From: Prorocentrum cordatum | Lineage: Eukaryota; Sar; Dinophyceae; Prorocentrales; Prorocentraceae | Direction: 5' to 3' | Length of the DNA stretch: 64,000 bases | NCBI GenBank assembly: GCA_963575745.1 | Contig: CAUYUJ010008557.1 | Span: 681,636 to 745,635 of the forward strand | Part shown: in pieces, positions 39,271 to 48,985 of the stretch | Numbering within the stretch: the stretch's first letter is position 1 | Layout: every line of letters starts with the position of its first letter | Notes under the pieces: model-generated | Databases searched by the model: none | Told to the model about the DNA's origin: nothing | Seen by the model: only the letters and a program-made list of their open reading frames with translations | Translations under genes and position numbers: made by a program

Positions 39271-42200
39271 TCAAACCATCGTGATGTCGGTGGCCGCCAT
39301 ACCGCTGGCGACCCCCTCTGCCATGCCGCGCGCCCCCCACAGGTACCCCTGGAAGGCGTCGCTGTTCCACCTGCCCCAGCGCTGCACCAGAGCGGTGTCC
39401 TTGAATACCGCGTACAATGCAGACGCTCCTCCAATCCTCAGGCTGTGCGACCCCAGGTCGTTCGGGCCCATGCCCTCCGCCACCGCCGACTGCATCGCCA
39501 CGCGCTGGACGTCGGCGCGCGTCACCAAGCGCATGTCGTCGAAAGCGAACAGAGGGTCGTACATCTGCGCGCCCGAGAACCTCTCGTTGGCCCAACCATC
39601 ATAGATCTCGAGCGCCTCCACCACGCAAAGGCGATCAGCTCGATCTGCATCCTCCGTGGCCACGATGCGAAAGTGGTTGCGCCACTCGCCCCTGTTGTAC
39701 TGATCGGTCTTGCTGGCCCAGATCTTGATGACGACCTCGTTCGCCTCGCCCCACGCGCGGGTCGGCTCGCCGCTCGCCTTCGGGGTGACGTCAGCTCCCC
39801 GAAGGCCTTCGTTGCCCATGTAGCCGTTCTGATCGTTCGAGACGCACTCGCTGGCTCTCAGAAGGAAGAAGTAGCCCGTAGCCACCGCGGCCCACAGAGC
39901 TGCGCCCTCTCTCGACCTCTCTGGCTGCAGCTTCCGCTTGATCCACCTCATCATGCGGGGAGTGACTGGCTTCTTGCGCTTGGTGCCGCCATCCCTTCTT
40001 CTGAGCCCGTCGATCGCCATCCAGAGCCTACCAGCGCCTTCCGTGATGTCGCCCATGCCGAGCGCAAGGTGCCGGGCTCGGACCGAGCTCAGGAACTGCT
40101 TGATGGCGCCCGCTTTCTTGCAGCCTCGGCGCGCCAGGTGGATGACGAACTCCAGCAGCAGCTCCTCCTCATTCCTCCTGCTCTCTGGTGTGATCTCGCG
40201 AAGCGGACTGATTCCCCTCGTGCGGCAGAAGAGAGTCCACCACCTCCAGCCAATGCTGTACGACTTGATCGTGGAGCTAGCCAGCTTGTCGAGAATGAGC
40301 TCAAGCTTGGCCTTCTCCCAGTCCTCGCGCGTCTTGAGGTCCGTCAGAGTGAGGTCGTCCGGACTAGCACTCGCTCGGACTGCTTCTGGTCCAAGGAGGT
40401 TGGGCGGCTTGTTCTCGCACGTGCCGCGGACCTTCGTGCTGCCTTTCTTGCCCTTATGCGAGGTGGCCCCCGATCTGCGGTCATGCTCCTCGCCTGCACC
40501 CATGGTTGCCAGGGCCCAGTCGAGCCGCCCACCTCTCTGCCCGGGGTAGCTCCACCTCCTCACCAGCGCCTCGAGCTCCTCTTCAGCTTGCGCCTGCTCG
40601 AGGCACCCGCTCCTGCGGTCGTCTCCTCCACCGCTATCGCGCCTGCGATCCCCACCCCGATCGCGACGGCGGCCTGAGCCATGTGTAGCATCCCGTGCCA
40701 TGGCCTCCAGATGGGTGCGAACGCCCCTCTCGCCCGAGCCCGCGCTGCCAGAGCTCCGCCTGTCCGCCAGGTAGCGCGCCACCGCGCGCGGGTTGATCTC
40801 TACGTCCTCGCCGAGCAGCGGCGCGTAGGCCGGGCGCTCCTCCGCCTCGGCTTGCCGCGATGTCTGGAGCGGCGGGGAGCTCGGCGCCGATAGCCCAGGC
40901 GATGGAGAACGTCTAGACCTAGGCGGCCCCCGGCTGAGGCCCTCCCGTGGCGTCCCTGGCCTCTGCCACGCCTCGCTCCTCCTGGCCATCTCCGCCGCGT
41001 CGTCCTCATCGCGATTGATCTGAATGGCCCGGGCCCTCGACGCCGCCATCCTAGCCTCGCTGCCCGCGCCCGCGTCGGCCTCCTCCGACTCCGCCTGCAG
41101 CTCCGTGTCGACAGAGCTCGCAGCATCATCCTCGCCTCCATCGTCCTCTGGGGTGGCGCTGCGCCTGGGCGGGCTGCGTGAGACTGTCCTCTCTCTGGGT
41201 GACGGCATCGGCAAGGGCTCCCTGGCACGGGCACGCGGCACGCCAATGCTCCGCGCAGGCCGGGGGGGGACTGAGCTAGCCCTCCTTGCCGGGCTCGCTG
41301 GGCGTCTCCTTTCCTCCGACGACCTAGACCGCTCCTGACCCTCAGGCGTGGCTGTCCCGCCGTGTCTCTCCTCAAGCACCTGCGGGCGCAACTCCTGGGC
41401 CCGTGCTGGGGCGTGCGCCGCATGATCCAAAAGGCGGCGGTACTCCTGGTTCGCCGCGCTCTTCCCGATGGTGCGTCTGCCCTCCACGCGCTCCGCCAGC
41501 TCCTTGTACCTGCGGCCTGCAGCTTCGGGGTCGACCCCTCGGCCGCCCCCGCCGCTCGTCTCCTGCCTTGACGACGAGGCTGCAGCCGTCTTAGAGCCCT
41601 CATCCTCAGACTTCACTTCCTCCTTCACCTTAGTTGGCAGCATCCTCGCAACGAGCTTGATGCGCGGCTCGTCTTTGCGGGCCTCCGCCTCCGCGTCCCT
41701 CTTCCTCCTCCTCAGCTCACGTGGCGAGGGGGGTGGGCACTCGGGTGACGGCTCCTCCTCCTCAACATCATCGTGGAGCGCCGCCAGCGCCCTAGCCCGA
41801 CCCTCCACCACCGCGTCGTCCAGCGCATGTTTCTTCTTTTTCTTCTTCTTCTTGCGGCTTCCGCCGCCTCCTCCACCTCCTTCTCCGGGTTGCTCCTCTC
41901 CCTCGCGGCCGTGAGGCACCTTCTCGCAGTACTTGTAGTGCGCGACGCCTCCCGCGGCCCAGTCCTGCTCGTGGTGGCGGCCCCCGCACTTGTCGCAGCA
42001 GTAGCCCGGCTTCCATAGCCTCCCAGGGGTGCTGTGCTCCAGGTAGGGGCGCCCCGGGTTGAGGCACGGGGCCAGCTCCCTGACCGGCCTCCCTTCTTGG
42101 GCTGGAGCCTGGGCGGGCCCCGCCCCCACCGCGTCGGCCTCGCCTGCGCCGCCCGGGGTAGTGGTCTCTCGGCCCTGTGGAGTCCAGCCCCCCCACCTCT

Positions 42201-42534
42201 CGTCGTCGGAGACAGCTCCGGCGTGCCTGTCCGGCCCGCGCGGGGGGATCGGATCGCCGAGCTGGGCGTCGCTGGGCAACGACCTGCGCGGCAGCGGCGC
42301 CGCTCGAGCTGCTGCCATGGCCGCCTTCTCTGCCTCGGCTGCCCTCTGCGCCGCCAGAGCCCGATCCCGTGCAATAGAGATGGGATAAACCCTATGACAC
42401 ATCGGGCAACCCACATCTCGACCCTCGCCTTGCAAGCCACAGTACTCACACCACTCGTGTCTAGCGCTAGGGTCGCCTCCTGGGAAGGGCACGGGCGGCG
42501 CCTCGTCCCCCTCCCAGGTTCTCCTCTGCGCCAC
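39271..42534 (-). CDS. Element 2 tyrosine recombinase with zinc-binding N-terminal extension
   Basis: 1087 intact codons. The N-terminus has CEYCGLQGEGRDVGCPMC and YCCDKCGGRHHEQDW...YCEK, two zinc-ribbon-like clusters, then a Lys run and about 450 residues of Arg/Ser/Pro/Glu-rich, probably disordered sequence with RS-like dipeptides. The last 330 residues form the recombinase: an N-terminal helical part (SSTIKSYSIGWRWWTLFC), box I arginine in FFLLRASECV, box II in GSHSLRIGGASAL, and a candidate tyrosine in DAFQGYLWG. It is more than twice the usual recombinase length because of the extension. It would integrate the circular element DNA. It is the only long undamaged gene in element 2. Confidence 0.75.
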   Translation of the reverse strand: MAQRRTWEGDEAPPVPFPGGDPSARHEWCEYCGLQGEGRDVGCPMCHRVYPISIARDRALAAQRAAEAEKAAMAAARAAPLPRRSLPSDAQLGDPIPPRGPDRHAGAVSDDERWGGWTPQGRETTTPGGAGEADAVGAGPAQAPAQEGRPVRELAPCLNPGRPYLEHSTPGRLWKPGYCCDKCGGRHHEQDWAAGGVAHYKYCEKVPHGREGEEQPGEGGGGGGGSRKKKKKKKKHALDDAVVEGRARALAALHDDVEEEEPSPECPPPSPRELRRRKRDAEAEARKDEPRIKLVARMLPTKVKEEVKSEDEGSKTAAASSSRQETSGGGGRGVDPEAAGRRYKELAERVEGRRTIGKSAANQEYRRLLDHAAHAPARAQELRPQVLEERHGGTATPEGQERSRSSEERRRPASPARRASSVPPRPARSIGVPRARAREPLPMPSPRERTVSRSPPRRSATPEDDGGEDDAASSVDTELQAESEEADAGAGSEARMAASRARAIQINRDEDDAAEMARRSEAWQRPGTPREGLSRGPPRSRRSPSPGLSAPSSPPLQTSRQAEAEERPAYAPLLGEDVEINPRAVARYLADRRSSGSAGSGERGVRTHLEAMARDATHGSGRRRDRGGDRRRDSGGGDDRRSGCLEQAQAEEELEALVRRWSYPGQRGGRLDWALATMGAGEEHDRRSGATSHKGKKGSTKVRGTCENKPPNLLGPEAVRASASPDDLTLTDLKTREDWEKAKLELILDKLASSTIKSYSIGWRWWTLFCRTRGISPLREITPESRRNEEELLLEFVIHLARRGCKKAGAIKQFLSSVRARHLALGMGDITEGAGRLWMAIDGLRRRDGGTKRKKPVTPRMMRWIKRKLQPERSREGAALWAAVATGYFFLLRASECVSNDQNGYMGNEGLRGADVTPKASGEPTRAWGEANEVVIKIWASKTDQYNRGEWRNHFRIVATEDADRADRLCVVEALEIYDGWANERFSGAQMYDPLFAFDDMRLVTRADVQRVAMQSAVAEGMGPNDLGSHSLRIGGASALYAVFKDTALVQRWGRWNSDAFQGYLWGARGMAEGVASGMAATDITMV

Positions 42535-42639
42535 TGGTGGCGGCGACCTGCCGCGAGGGGGGGAGCGTGACGGCAGTCTCCCGCCCGCAGTCTCCTTGGG
42601 CGCTGGCAGCGCCCAGCCTGGCTGCGGCTCAATCGGTGG

Positions 42640-42960
42640 CGGCGTGGCCTGCGCCTCCTCGCCTGCTGCCTGGGCTCAAGGCCCTCCGCTGCTGCCCGCC
42701 TCCTCAGGTCGCGAGCCCACCTGCGCTGCGCTCGGGGGTGCTTTCGCCACCGCGTGCTGCTGCTCCTCCCAGATGGGGGGCAAGCGGCCACCCGGCGCCG
42801 CCTTAGGCGGGGGACGCCTCGGTGCCTCCTCTCCTGCTGCCTGGGCTCCGGGACTGCCGCTGCCGCTCGCCTCTCCCCTGGGCGAGGGGTGCCTCGGTGC
42901 CTCCTCGCCTGCTGCCTGGGCTCCAGGACCGCCGCTGCCACTCGCCTCCTCGCAGGCCGG
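42640..42960 (-). repeat. Minisatellite of about 72 bp inside element 2
   Basis: Units containing GCCTGCTGCCTGGGCTC recur near 42660, 42830 and 42905, and encode EASGSG.PGAQAAGEEAPR on the minus strand. They lie in the linker between the RT-RNase H and recombinase regions, where a frameshift also falls. Confidence 0.7.
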
Positions 42961-43045
42961 TGGGCGGTAGCCTGCCTTTCTCTGCATCCTCTGGAGGTCC
43001 TCATACTGGGCCTGACAGTAGGGCCCATGGGCTTCGCCATCCGTA

Positions 43046-46000
43046 TTACGGCACGTGCGACAGCAGTACCAGCCTCAACCCTGGTCGAGGCGAGCGCAGC
43101 TCCTCCCGCACCCATTCCAGCACTGGTCCTCCGTCCGGATCACGCCCAGCGCGCAGAGAAAGCACGTCTGGGCACGGGTCGTCGAGCAAACTCTGCGCCC
43201 GCCTCTGGCCCAGCCCGCCGTCCTCATCTGGGAGCATGCCGCATTTGGTAGGTAGCCTCTCCTTCCTGAGCGCTGCCGCCCGGCCTCCTGGGTCACTCGG
43301 GCACTCACGACATGCGCGCAGCCACGTCTGCAGCCGCTCCCACTGCGCGTCTTCTCTTGCTAGCGAGCAAACCCCCGTCTTGCCAGCGTCTTGCTGCTGC
43401 CGGGAGCTCTCCAGCTGGAACATCGCCTCCTCGATCATGGCGTCCGCCAGCGTGGGGGTAGCTGCTCTGACACCCCAGGCCACGAGGTCGCTGGTCTCGG
43501 TGTCCTCCTCAACTGCCCGCCGAAAGGTCGCCGGTGCGCCTCCTGTGAGCTTCCAGATCTCCTCGCCTCCGAGCTGCCAGACTCCTGGGAGCGGGCTCCG
43601 AGCATCATGGAACAAGATGCGGTCTCCAGCCCCCCCTGCCAGCGCTGCGCTCCTAATGCTCGGCGACGGACCTTCCGATGAATACACCAGCTCCTTGGCG
43701 CTTCCTCCTCTGGGGTGCCAGTGGCCGCAAGGTCGCGCGCCATCAGGGCCCCCCCGTTTGGGGATGCGCGGGTCCAGGACCAGCTCGCCATCCTCACTGC
43801 TGAGTCTGATGGTGCCCTGGCTGAGCTTGCCGACGCACGACCTGGCGCTCTGCGGCTCCACGGACTCCTGGCCCAAGCTCATCGCCCCCCCTCCGCCTTG
43901 AACCGCCAGGACCACCCTGCGATGCTTCGCGATCGGGTCACCCAGCCTCGAGCAGCACACTTCCACCTCCTCCCAGCTGTAGCCTGCGTCCCTCAGTCCC
44001 CGCAACGCAGGGCCTAGCTCAAAGGGGCCTGGCGCGTCTGCAATAGCGACCGCCGCCTTCACCTGGACCACAAACTCCGCCCAGCGCCTCGCCTCCTCGC
44101 CGCCGTCATTGGTCAAGCTGGCTGCCACCGCATCTGCATGCCCCGGGCCTCTAGCGTTCCATTCTGCCACGCCTGGGGGCCACGCAGTGTGCCCCGCACC
44201 TGGGGCCCCGGGTGCCGCGAGCATCCAAACGACAGCGCCCCGGCGAGCCCCCGGTTTGCACAAGGCACCCGTGGCACCTCGCCACTCGACTAGAGTGACC
44301 GCCCGCCCCGGTCTCATCTGGAGGGTCCGCGGACGGCGCGGCTCGCGCCGAGCCGCGGCCAGCTGCTTCGCGACCCCGGCGTCTGCGTCACTCTGGCCCT
44401 CCCAGACCAGTGCGCGATGGAGCCACCCCCGCTCGAGGTGCTCGGCCCAGCTGCCACGCAAGTCGACGACCTCCAGACCCCTCGACCTGGCCAACTCCAC
44501 CGCCTCCTCGTCCGCGACCCTAGAGAAGGTGTCCGCGGTGACGTTGTGGTACGTATGGAAGTAGGCGCTCGCGACCTCGTAGCCGTAGACTGCCTCAAGG
44601 CACGTGACCACCGTAATCAGGAAGCTGGCGTACCGGTTCTTCGCCCTGCGGTTCTGGAGCCAACAGTGCACGTTGTAGTTGTCCCCGCCGTACATCACCA
44701 CCCCGCGTTCCCACCAGCCCTCCTTGCCTGCTCTGGCCGCGAACGTCACGAGGTTCATGAACTCGGCGATCGCGATGATGGCCTCCTCATCCTCGTCTAC
44801 GCCTACCGCCTCCCGCAACGCCTGCATGAAGTCAGGCACAGCATGGAAGGCGCACTTGGCGTTGACCCAGTCGACCGCGGCGATCCTCTGCGGGGTGGCG
44901 TCGCCAGTGACCCATATCACGCGATACTGCCATCCAGGGGGCGCCAGCTTCTCATTGATGGAGAGGACGCCAGGCAGCGCGCCCGCGAAGCGTGAGCTCC
45001 ACTTCGTCCTATCTGCTGCCAGGACGCGCGCCACCTCCGTGGCCTGCCAGAAGTCCGTCCACGCCAAGTGTCCTTGCTGATCGTCGCTCCTGGGACCTGC
45101 AACCCTCCTCGGACGACCCCGCATGAGCGCGTCAGTAGCGCTCGCGAGGCAACGCATGGCTGGCATGACGAGGCACCAGTACTGCTGGTTGCCTCGATAG
45201 ACCTCCAAGAAATTCCAGGGTATAGTCTGATGTCCGTAGTCCAGCGTAGGGTCCGCCAGTAGATTGGTCGCCTTCTCGATCTTAGGCCCCGGCATCTCAA
45301 TCGTGCCTTCGCGGGTGCGGTAGAGGAGGCCCCAGCACATCTTCGATGTCTCCCAGCCACCCTCCTCGAGGTCCTTTCCCTCGTTGATGGCCTCATCGCC
45401 GAGGCACGCCCTTATCCCCTCGAGCGCCGTATCGCTACTCTGAGCCGCTCTCGTGCCGATGTCGGGCTCGACGAGCACCTGGTCGTCCATGAGAAACGAG
45501 CTGTGGAAGGGGACGCTGTCGTCCCACCTCGCGTCCGCAGGGCGGTAGGCCGCATGGTAGCACTTTGCCACCCACGCCCATATAATCCACTCGCCCGGAC
45601 TTCCCGTCCAACCGAACGTGAGGACCATGTAGACCGCCGTGATCAGAGCCGCGACACCCCACTTTCCTCCTTCAAGGTCCGCGCCGAAGATGCACGCGTC
45701 CATCTCGTGCATCACCACCCATGAAGGCGCCCTTGACATCCTTCTTGGCCAGCACAATGTCCACGCCCGGCATGCGCGCCTTCCACCGCATGATGATGCG
45801 GGCGAGGTCCTCATGCCGTGGCTGGTCCGCTGGAGGGTGGTCCTCCTTGGGGCAGCTCTGGTTGGGGACCGTCCCGTCCCAAATGAGGCGGCCCTTGTCG
45901 CTCATGGTGCGGTCTGGGTTCTGCTTGGGCACCCTCGCCATGGGCGCGCTCGCGACCTTGCTGAGCAAGTGCTCGTGGACGTTGGTGCACAACAGGACAC

Positions 46001-46340
46001 GGCCCTTAGCCGCATCCTTCCAGAGGGCGTGCATCACTTCGTCAAGGTGATCCTTCGCGCTGGGGTGGGGCAGCGCCTTGAGGCGCGCCGGTACTCCTCT
46101 GAACCTCGTCCTAGCCCCCTCCTTGGCCACCTTCCGCGCGTAGTCCAGCAGCGCGCCCTCTACTAGCGGCTCCAAATTCTTGTCGAAGATGCCCCTCAAG
46201 TGGTAGCCGTGCCTCTCCCACCAGACCCCCCTTAGGGCGACGATCGCCTTCTCGAGCGACCCCGCCTCCTCCAGCGCCGCGTCTCCCAGCTTTACCACCT
46301 CCTTGACCTGGTCCTCCTCATAGTCCTGGTGGTCCTGCAA
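43046..46340 (-). pseudogene. Element 2 reverse transcriptase-RNase H, frameshifted
   Basis: The N-terminal RT part (46340-45725) has HPSAKDHLDEVMHALWKD, RVPKQNPDRTMSDKGRLIWD and IVLAKKDVKGAF. After a frameshift near 45720 the frame continues with VVMHEMDACIFGADL, WTGSPGEWIIWAW and FLMDDQVLVEP (the catalytic position, MDD in place of YxDD), then KMCWGLLYRTREG. RNase H follows: VTGDATPQRIAAVDW, IAEFMNLVTFAA, GGDNYNVHCWLQNRR and HNVTADTFSRV, with the expected acidic residues. A long C-terminal tail of about 400 residues has no recognised domain and ends at 43046; another frame then offers CCRTCRNTDGEAHGPYC, a possible zinc finger. Confidence 0.7.
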
Positions 46341-46451
46341 AAAACGTAGTAGGCCCTAGCCGCCGCATCTTCCGGTCTACCCTTCGAATCGCACTCGATG
46401 ATGACCTCCCCCGCCTTAGTTGACTCCTCGATCCTGCCACCAAGCGCCTCC

Positions 46452-47650
46452 TCACCACCGTGCTGATCTGACCCCCCCCCCCCCCTCGTGCTCAGCTCCA
46501 CCTGCTTGGCGATCTCGTTGCGCCCGCTGCATGACCGTGCTGGCTACCAGCTCGGCCATTTCTTGCGAGTGCGTCTCGCTGCGCTTGGTGACTGCCTTGC
46601 CCTCTACCAAGTCATGCACATGGTCCCCGCTACAGCGGAGATTGAGGGCCTTGGCGACGTCCTCTGAGGTCGACACGATGCGGGCGGGCTTGAGATGAAG
46701 CCCTCCTGCCGCGCTCCGAAGGTTGAGCGCGCACTGATCGAGGTGGACCTGGTGCCAGACAGGGTCGACGAGGGTCGAGGCGAGCAGGCGCCACGCTGCC
46801 GAGAGCCACGGGTTCTCTCCCGAGCATCCCCGCCCCTTGGCGGCTCGCTCGGCCATGATCCTCTTGGCTAGCGCGAGAAACACTGCCCCTCCTTCTTAAC
46901 CTTGGACAGGTCGACCCCTCGCGACTCGTTGAGAGCAACAAACGCGCAGAAGGCGGTGCACGGCCAGCTGATCCAGTCTCGTGCGGGTCGTAGAGCTGGA
47001 TGAGGTCCAGGAGAAGCTTCCTGTCCCTCCTGCGGCGCAAGTCCTGGCCGTGCTGGAGCCCGGTCTCGATGGCCCGGCCGCCCTGCTGCACCACTGCCTG
47101 GGAGATACGAGCCTCCCCCGTGAAAGTCTCGTGGAAGTCCAGCCGGCGACCTCGCTGCGGCAGAAGCGCGGCCTGCGCGCCGAGCCAGGTGCGGATCTCC
47201 TCCTCGGACGTGTCCGAGTTCATCTCCCCGACCTTCTCGCCTCCTTGGCCCTCGTCCTCCTCAACCTCTCCTGCCGCCGCCTTCTCCAAAAAGAGCGCGG
47301 AGTTGGCCAGCGTCTCGTCGCTCAAGAGGCCCACCAAGAAGCCCGAGGCAGGGCGCCTCGTGGCCACCAGGCCCGTGGCCTCCGCGCAGCGCTGGCACGC
47401 CAATGCGCCTGGGTGCGCGGGCGGGGAGCGCGCGGTGAGCGCCAGCTCAAGTTGTGCTTCCCGACCCAGAGCGGGCAGCTCTTGCACATCGACTCCTGCT
47501 CCGTAGAGTTGTCCCATGACACCCACTCCTGGCGGGACAAGGACCCGCATGTGGCCCTTATGCACGAGCACCCACAAGATATCCTCCTCCCGCCTCGTGA
47601 ACTCGGCGCCGATGATGAGTTCGACCGCGACCCTGCCGTAGTAGCCCACC
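46452..47650 (-). pseudogene. Element 2 methyltransferase-like region, frameshifted
   Basis: Reading along the minus strand: YYGRVAVELIIGAEFTRREE, then an acidic linker, then HETFTGEARISQAVVQQGGR (motif I-like). A frame change near 46975 leads to DWISWPCTAFCAFVALNESR, with the PC motif. A second change near 46880 leads to CSGENPWLSAAWR, with the ENP motif, and PARIVSTSEDVAKALNLRCS. The tail has HVHDLVEGKAVTKRSETHSQE, a pattern I associate with other dinoflagellate retroelement polyproteins. The FxGxA...PC...ENP order matches that in element 1. A C14 run at about 46471-46485 marks a further frame change before the RT. Enzymatic activity is unlikely in this copy. Confidence 0.55.
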
Positions 47651-48985
47651 CCACCGCACCCGGCGCCTTCGTGCGCAAGAGGTCGGGCGGCAGGGCGGCG
47701 TATATGCGGTAGTCCTTGTCGTGGCCCCGGTGCGTGAGGTCGTGGCAGAAGATGCGGAGGTCTGCCTCCGCCTGCGTCAGAAGGCCCGGGACCTCGCCCA
47801 AAGCGCCCTCGGCAATCCGCGCAGCTTGCAGCATCTCCTTTCGGAAATTCAAGCTCTCCTCCTGAACGGCTATCGCCGATGGCCACTCGCACTCCTGCGG
47901 CGGGGCCTCCCAAATCATGTGCGCGGCGATCGCGTTGATGATAGCGCACTCCCTGACCTCGATCTCCGGGGGCTCCTTGCTCGAGTGCTGCAAGCCGTCC
48001 AACACCTCGACCGTCCTGGGGTCCAAAGCCAGCTTGTCGCGATAGTCGAGCATCGCCCACTCGCTGCCCGCCAACATGAGCGTGCCTGTCCCTGGCTCGT
48101 CATCCTCGCCCCACGTGGTGGGGCCCACGATGGCCTGGTGAGTGGTGATCTCCCCCGCCTTCCCCCGCCCGTAGTGCTGCTGCATGAACGCGTCCGCCGC
48201 CTCCGCGAGCTCAGGGCACCCGTAGTCCACCGCGTGCGCGGCGAGGGCCTCCACGTCGTACTCTTCGTGCGCCTCTTTAGCTGCTCGGACTCGATTCCGA
48301 AGGTAGCAGCCCAGCAAGCCAGTCTCGGCCGCGATGTGCGCCAGCGTAGGGTCGGTGTCGATCTCGTGCATCACCTCCTTGCGCCTGGCCAACTCTGGGG
48401 TAGAGTCGGGCAAGTGGGCCCGCTGCTGTTTGGCCTGATGATGGTTGCCAAGCCAGCGGGCGTCTGGTCCCTGCATGGTGACCCGCAGGTGTTCCTCCAG
48501 CTCTGTCGGATTGAAGTCCCTGAGCTCCTGCGGTGCTTCCACCCAGCCCGACGACGAGAGCACTGCGTTCTCCACCATGTCGTTGGATGCCCCCGCGGCC
48601 GGCGCTGCTCGGCTGCTACTATCCTCTACCTCCTGGTCCTGGCCGACGCTGGGATCGATGCTGCCGCATCTCCGGCCGTCGACACCTTTGCCGCTGCCCT
48701 TCCCGCCGTCAGCCCCCTTGCCGCCGCCCGCTGGGGCGGGCGCCTGTGCGCCTGCCTCGCCAGCTCTCTTGGACGCATCCTCAGCCTCCTGTGCTTGCCT
48801 GGGCGCCTCGATCTTCTTGTTCGCATCCTCGTGCGTGCCCACCTTGGGACCTCCCTGGGGCCCCCCCCACTTGATCAGCTGCATCTGCACGGAGCGGTCC
48901 AACAGGCCGACCTTGCCGATCGGCTTGTGCGAGTGCGGGCACGAGGAGTTGTGGCACCCCCTCCAGCTGGAGTTGCCCCAGCAGA
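47650..48985 (-). pseudogene. Element 2 zinc finger and spacer segment after gag
   Basis: Starts with a CCCH-like finger (CWGNSSWRGCHNSSCPHSH, + strand about 48925-48985) followed by GLLDRSVQMQLIKWGG, then a Lys/Gly/Ala-rich linker. A folded-looking block follows (ELEEHLRVTMQGPDARWLG, AAHAVDYGCPELAEAADAF, EWAMLDYRDKLALDPRTVEV, DLRIFCHDLTHRGHDKDYR). It leaves frame near 47650. The upstream gag frame must shift near 49100-49190, where a G/C run occurs, to enter this segment. It probably belongs to a Gag-Pol fusion; the later block is not recognised. Confidence 0.45.
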